Assembly (NCBI GenBank): GCA_007127615.1
Contig: SKZB01000108.1
Span: forward strand, 1 to 9,241
Direction of reading: 5' to 3'
Length of the DNA stretch: 9,241 bases
DNA from: Phycisphaerales bacterium
GTDB taxonomy: Bacteria > Planctomycetota > Phycisphaerae > Phycisphaerales > SM1A02
The position numbers were made by a program, and so were the translations under genes. Below, piece by piece: positions 6,702-9,241 of this stretch. Each line of letters opens with the position of its first letter. The stretch's first letter is position 1. The notes beneath the pieces were generated by a model. It had not been told where the DNA came from and ran no database searches. It saw nothing but the letters and a program-made list of their open reading frames with translations.

Positions 6702-6741
6702 GGTTCCAGGGTTCCAGGGTTCGAGGATTCGAGGGTTTGCG
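6702..6741. repeat. 8-bp tandem array, five units
   Basis: Five octamers in register: GGTTCCAG, GGTTCCAG, GGTTCGAG, GATTCGAG, GGTTTGCG. Unit length equals that of the array at 5957-6012, but the sequence is unrelated. Arrays of GGTTCGAG type are, from memory, widespread in planctomycete intergenic DNA. Confidence 0.8.
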
Positions 6742-6857
6742 GGTCGCGCCTTCGCCCTTGCCCTGGCTTTTGACTTTGCCTCGCGGTCGACCAGAAGGTT
6801 TGGAGCGGGAGGTCATCGCCGTCCGAGCCGGTCGCGACGATGTACGCTCGCTCTGAC

Positions 6858-6881
6858 TTCGTATTTTTGCAAAAATACGAA
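6858..6881. repeat. Perfect 24-bp AT-rich palindrome
   Basis: TTCGTATTTTTG (6858-6869) is followed immediately by its exact reverse complement (6870-6881), with no central spacer. After short unpaired stretches the symmetry resumes with CGCTC (6849-6853) and GAGCG (6884-6888). It is by far the most AT-rich patch in a GC-rich interval. Each strand carries both T5 and A5 tracts. It could be a protein-binding site, a cruciform, or a symmetric hairpin working in both directions; its place between divergent genes suits any of these. Confidence 0.85.
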
Positions 6882-6925
6882 ATGAGCGGACGCCGCCCCA
6901 CGGGTGGAGACGCCGGGGGTGAAAC

Positions 6926-7013
6926 CGGAATGCAGAGCGAAAGCAGTGCGAATGCACCACCAACGCACCGCGAATGCACTGCGAATGCACTGCGAATGCA
7001 GCGCGAGTGCAGT
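6926..7013. repeat. 11-bp tandem array, eight units
   Basis: Eight units in unbroken 11-bp register: CGGAATGCAGA, GCGAAAGCAGT, GCGAATGCACC, ACCAACGCACC, GCGAATGCACT, GCGAATGCACT, GCGAATGCAGC, GCGAGTGCAGT. The consensus is GCGAATGCACT. The central units are nearly identical and the outer ones have diverged, typical of slippage growth from the middle. The 11-bp unit shifts the reading frame each time, arguing against coding. One unit per helical turn would put every copy on one face of the DNA, as in iteron or clustered-operator layouts; no replication gene is nearby. Confidence 0.85.
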
Positions 7014-7070
7014 GCACCGGGTCGCAGAAAGTCGCCCGCACCGGGTTTGCGTCGGCTCGCGGGGAACTGC

Positions 7071-7114
7071 GCCAGATCGTGGCCAGATCTTGGCCAGATC
7101 GTCGCCAGATCGTC
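7071..7114. repeat. Second 11-bp tandem array, four units
   Basis: Four consecutive units: GCCAGATCGTG, GCCAGATCTTG, GCCAGATCGTC, GCCAGATCGTC. The unit length equals that of the array ending at 7013, but the sequence is different and the register is offset. The array lies about 110 bp upstream of the -35 box of the protease promoter. Confidence 0.85.
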
Positions 7115-7222
7115 CCGGATGGCGCACCGGCCGCGACAGAGCCTCGGAGCCGCCGGTCCCTCGGGGATGGGGTTGGCTTTGCCGCGACGTCATTCCGGAA
7201 CTCACCCGGTTGAACAGTGAAC

Positions 7223-7256
7223 TTGACACCACGTCCCGGCGCGTTTAATGTTAGGA
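7223..7256 (+). promoter_or_regulatory. Promoter of the CPBP protease gene
   Basis: A consensus -35 box TTGACA (7223-7228) is followed by TTTAAT (7244-7249, 5 of 6, 15-bp spacer); TAATGT (7246-7251, 17-bp spacer) is the alternative. Transcription would start near 7255-7258, only about 10 nt before the ATG at 7266. AGGA (7253-7256) lies 9 nt before that ATG and may act as a ribosome-binding site if transcription starts a little earlier. Confidence 0.55.
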
Positions 7257-7265
7257 CACGCTTAC

Positions 7266-7988
7266 ATGATTCGATCATCGCGCCATCCCGCCCCCGTCAC
7301 CCGTGCGATCCTCGCGCTGACGCTGCTCGTCCCGGTGCCGTCGTTCGGGGTGTACTTCGGCATGTGGTCGGAGCTGACCGCGGGCACACCGACCGGGAAG
7401 GCGATCTATACCGCGGGGAAAGTCTGGCTGTTGGCTTTTCCGGCAATCTGGTGGTTTTTCATCGAACGCGGCCGGTGGAGTTGGTCGCCGCCGCGGCGCG
7501 GCGGGCTCGGTGTGGGAGTTCTCAGCGGCATCCTCATCGGCGCGATCATACTCGGCGCGTACGCGCTCTTCGGCGGCACCCTGATCGATCCGGAGATGGT
7601 CCGGGACGCGGCGGCGCAGTCCGGAATCGACACGCTCGGCTGGTTTCTCGCGCTGGCCATCTACATCACCTTCGTCAACGCCCTGATCGAGGAATACGTC
7701 TGGCGGTGGTTCGTCGTGCGGCAGTGGGAGGGCATGATCCAACCGCGGTTCGCATGGCTCGCCGTGCCGCTGAGTGCCTTGTGTTTCATGATTCATCACA
7801 CGATGGCGCTCGGCGCGCAGTTCGGGCTGGTGATCGTCGTCCTCGGATCACTCGGCGTCTTTCTCGGCGGGCTGATCTGGTCGATTCTTTACACCCGCTA
7901 CCGCTCGATCTGGCCGGCATACCTCAGCCACGTGCTGGTGGACGTCGCCATTTTCATCGTCGGCTACGATCTGATCTTCGGATTCTGA
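7266..7988 (+). CDS. CPBP-family intramembrane metalloprotease
   Basis: 240 residues. The ATG at 7266 (MIRSSRH) is preferred to the in-frame ATG at 7248, which overlaps the -10 box. The three hallmark motifs of CPBP (CAAX protease and bacteriocin-processing) membrane proteases are intact: EEYVWR at 142-147 (E142, E143, R147), FMIHH at 174-178 (FxxxH, H178) and HVLVD at 222-226 (HxxxD). Hydrophobic segments lie at about 13-33, 50-66, 82-103, 125-141, 163-180, 184-208 and 217-238, so the active site sits between helices as in Rce1-type enzymes. Family members cleave prenylated proteins or peptides, or give bacteriocin self-immunity; the substrate here is unknown. It has its own promoter and no same-strand partner close by, and diverges from the zinc-ribbon gene across the repeat interval. 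Confidence 0.9.
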   Translation: MIRSSRHPAPVTRAILALTLLVPVPSFGVYFGMWSELTAGTPTGKAIYTAGKVWLLAFPAIWWFFIERGRWSWSPPRRGGLGVGVLSGILIGAIILGAYALFGGTLIDPEMVRDAAAQSGIDTLGWFLALAIYITFVNALIEEYVWRWFVVRQWEGMIQPRFAWLAVPLSALCFMIHHTMALGAQFGLVIVVLGSLGVFLGGLIWSILYTRYRSIWPAYLSHVLVDVAIFIVGYDLIFGF

Positions 7989-8028
7989 CCGTTGACCCCA
8001 CCCAGTCACTCCCCCCGTTGCGACGGTC
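7987..8028 (+). terminator. Loose inverted repeat after the protease gene
   Basis: GACCGTTG (7987-7994), starting in the stop codon, pairs with CGACGGTC (8021-8028) through eight pairs, one of them G-T. The 26-nt loop is rich in C, including CCCCCC at 8011-8016. No T-tract follows. The C-rich unstructured stretch would suit Rho loading better than intrinsic termination. Confidence 0.25.
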
Positions 8029-8462
8029 CGGGTTGATTCATTGACGGCCGGGGCCATCGGCTTCGGTCGCGTCGTCGATACATTGTCACCGATGCCGTGC
8101 CGCGTGCGCGAACACAGGACCCGGGCAGTGATACAGATATTCGAATGTGCGGCGCACGGTGAACGCGGGGCATCATGCGTGACGACGTTCCACGCCGGCG
8201 CCCAGACGATCGCCGGCGGTCCGCGCCACCACCGATGTGGTGATGAAAATGCCCGTCCACAGATCCACTGCTGGTCACCCGCGCGAGACAGGAACCACAA
8301 GGAGGGCCGGGTCCGGTTCCGCCACCGGCATCCCGGTCATGCCGCCAACAAGTGGCTGGGCATCTGCGCATTCTACCGTTTCGTTGCGTTCTGACACCGT
8401 CACGTTGCAACGTCGGTCTCATACCGCACGCGACGAGCGACAAACGATCATCGGGCGGTGAC
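7989..8462. other. Gap with no convincing gene
   Basis: About 470 bp between the convergent protease gene and the minus-strand pair. Open frames on both strands give low-complexity arginine- and histidine-rich products with no family signature. Structures seen: two copies of the palindrome CGCCGGCG (8193-8200 and 8211-8218), which can pair across a 10-nt loop; a CACCAC-CGAT-GTGGTG hairpin (8227-8242); and a perfect 12-bp palindrome ACGTTGCAACGT (8402-8413), 50 bp after the end of the minus-strand pair, flanked by ACCG and CGGT. The last could be the pair's 3' hairpin, though it lacks a T-tract. An AAGGAGG near 8299 has no start codon at a useful distance. Confidence 0.5.
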
Positions 8463-8801
8463 TCACGATCCCGATTCCATCGTCATGCCCAGCAGTCGCT
8501 GCAGTTTGCCCGGCTTCGCGCGGGCGCCGAACTGCATCCAGCACGCGCCACGGTAAAGGACGTCGATGCGCAGATCGCCGCGATCGATCCACGGCCGGAA
8601 CCGCATGGCCAGGCCGACGAGTGGTCCGGACTGAGTCCGCCAGAGTCGATACACCTCGCGAAGCGGCAGCTCACTGAGATCGATTTCGAGGGAAGAACCG
8701 TTCCCGCGAATGACGACCGTTCGTTCACCCATGGCGGCGCGCACCTCGCCTTCCACCTGGATCGGGAGGGGCGGATACGGTTCGCCGATCGATCCGGACA
8801 T
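8463..8801 (-). CDS. Unknown protein, second gene of coupled pair
   Basis: 112 residues starting MSGSIGEPYPPLPIQ. The ATG at 8801 shares one base with the TAA of the preceding gene (TAATG), the usual sign of translational coupling, so it is chosen over the longer frame starting at 8864, which would overlap the first gene by 21 codons. No signal peptide, membrane helix or cysteine pair is visible. The composition is that of a folded soluble protein: alternating beta-like segments (ERTVVIRGNGSSLEIDLSEL; DLRIDVLYRGACWMQFG) around a helix (LREVYRLWRTQ), then a basic tail (KPGKLQRLLGM). I do not recognise the family. Its existence is supported by the coupling and by regular protein-like composition. 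Confidence 0.65.
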   Translation of the reverse strand: MSGSIGEPYPPLPIQVEGEVRAAMGERTVVIRGNGSSLEIDLSELPLREVYRLWRTQSGPLVGLAMRFRPWIDRGDLRIDVLYRGACWMQFGARAKPGKLQRLLGMTMESGS

Positions 8802-9010
8802 TACGCGACGGCCTTGTCCGAACGATCCCTGGTTCGGATGCGAAGTGTGCCGTTCAGTTTCCAATGGGCATGGGCCTGTCCATTCCCGGCGCCGCTGGGG
8901 ATGTGTATATCAAGGTTGTCGAATTCGTACGTGATCTCTGCACCGCGGCCGGTGAGTTTGTCGTAGAGACCGATCGCCAGATCGGGCCAGTTGGTCGTAT
9001 GGTCAGCCAT
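8801..9010 (-). CDS. Unknown small protein, first gene of coupled pair
   Basis: 69 residues, starting MADHTTNWPDLAIGLYDKL. AGGTGG (minus strand, 9021-9016) ends 5 nt before this ATG, so it is preferred over an ATG seven codons upstream (9031; MSEKVED), which has no such site. The protein is acidic, with an N-terminal helix (WPDLAIGLYDKLTGRG), a beta-rich middle (AEITYEFDNLDIHIPSG) and a segment AHAHWKLNGTLRIRTRD whose two close histidines might bind metal; that is a guess. There is no signal peptide or membrane segment. It overlaps the next gene at TAATG, so the two products are likely made in fixed ratio and may form a complex. I do not recognise the family. Confidence 0.65.
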   Translation of the reverse strand: MADHTTNWPDLAIGLYDKLTGRGAEITYEFDNLDIHIPSGAGNGQAHAHWKLNGTLRIRTRDRSDKAVA

Positions 9011-9015
9011 GTCTT

Positions 9016-9021
9016 CCACCT
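9016..9021 (-). promoter_or_regulatory. Ribosome-binding site of the coupled pair
   Basis: AGGTGG on the minus strand, one mismatch from AGGAGG, 5 nt before the ATG at 9010. This decides the start of the first gene and is the clearest Shine-Dalgarno sequence in the window. Confidence 0.5.
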
Positions 9022-9241
9022 TTTCAGACATTTGCCGAGGGGAGGGCACTGCGGACCTTCCGCCGATCTGGTTCCCGCCCGCGGCGGGGTTCACTTCGAG
9101 GGCAATCCGACGAAAGATTCATCGATTTCGATTTTAATCCTTTGGTGGCCAACTCAGCCCCGAATCTTCCGCGCCGACCGGGAAAGGACGTGATTTTCTG
9201 ACGGCGGGTCAATCGCACTCGTGGCCGATCCGATGAATAGC

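Larger units (their letters stand above)
6423..7222. other. Repeat-rich apparently non-coding interval
   Basis: No convincing gene on either strand in about 800 bp. Open frames exist on both strands, but they are arginine- and serine-rich, cross tandem repeats whose 8- and 11-bp units are not multiples of three, and resemble no family I know. The interval holds an 8-bp array (6702-6741), a perfect 24-bp AT-rich palindrome (6858-6881) and two different 11-bp arrays (6926-7013 and 7071-7114). It separates the minus-strand zinc-ribbon gene from the divergent protease gene, so it must also carry the start signals of both. Confidence 0.6.

Noticed and set aside
6926..7114. CRISPR array
   Set aside because: Repeat units are 11 bp and directly adjacent, with no unique spacers and no cas genes nearby.
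6926..7114. Iteron-type replication origin
   Set aside because: Unit length is short for iterons and there is no replication initiator gene, DnaA box cluster or partition gene in the window.
6397..7278. 293-codon minus-strand open frame across the repeat interval
   Set aside because: It runs through 8- and 11-bp arrays and the 24-bp palindrome, overlaps the zinc-ribbon gene start and the protease promoter, and its product is low-complexity.
8041..8394. 117-codon plus-strand open frame after the protease gene
   Set aside because: No start signal, low-complexity product rich in arginine and histidine, and no recognisable motif.
8352..8966. 204-codon plus-strand open frame
   Set aside because: It lies opposite the coupled minus-strand pair, which has a ribosome-binding site, stop-start overlap and better protein-like composition.

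Overview
The window comes from a GC-rich bacterial chromosome, most likely a planctomycete of the Phycisphaerae type. The evidence is three membrane-associated zinc-ribbon proteins built on CxxCGY...CPECG motifs, a sigma-70-like protein with the N-terminal helix-turn-helix extension I associate with planctomycetes, and intergenic DNA full of short 8-bp and 11-bp tandem arrays. The assignment is from remembered family style, not from a search.

Left part (1-2160): a sigma-70-like gene cut by the left edge, with region 2 and region 4 still traceable but strongly diverged. It is followed by two tandem paralogues (1056-1520 and 1555-2160) that share the N-terminus MNLRWL..DY.DP.L, two membrane helices and one or two C-terminal zinc ribbons.

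Centre (2161-5820): metH, a full-length cobalamin-dependent methionine synthase with all four modules. Its control region is the best regulatory signal in the window. A 34-bp symmetric palindrome overlaps the -35 box of a good sigma-70 promoter, and the predicted transcription start falls on the A of the ATG, so the mRNA is predicted to be leaderless.

Right-centre (5821-7265): a small minus-strand zinc-ribbon membrane protein converges on metH, and its 3' end runs into repeat DNA. About 840 bp of apparently non-coding DNA follows, carrying an 8-bp array, two 11-bp arrays and a perfect 24-bp AT-rich palindrome.

Right part (7266-9241): a CPBP-family intramembrane protease with all three active-site motifs and its own promoter, then about 470 bp with no convincing gene. 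Last come two small minus-strand genes of unknown function whose stop and start codons overlap (TAATG).

Nothing amounts to a complete new defence or mobile system. No phage, transposase, tRNA, rRNA or CRISPR features were seen. The items most worth follow-up are the metH operator with its leaderless promoter, the degenerate sigma factor, the repeat-rich interval and the coupled pair of unknown genes.
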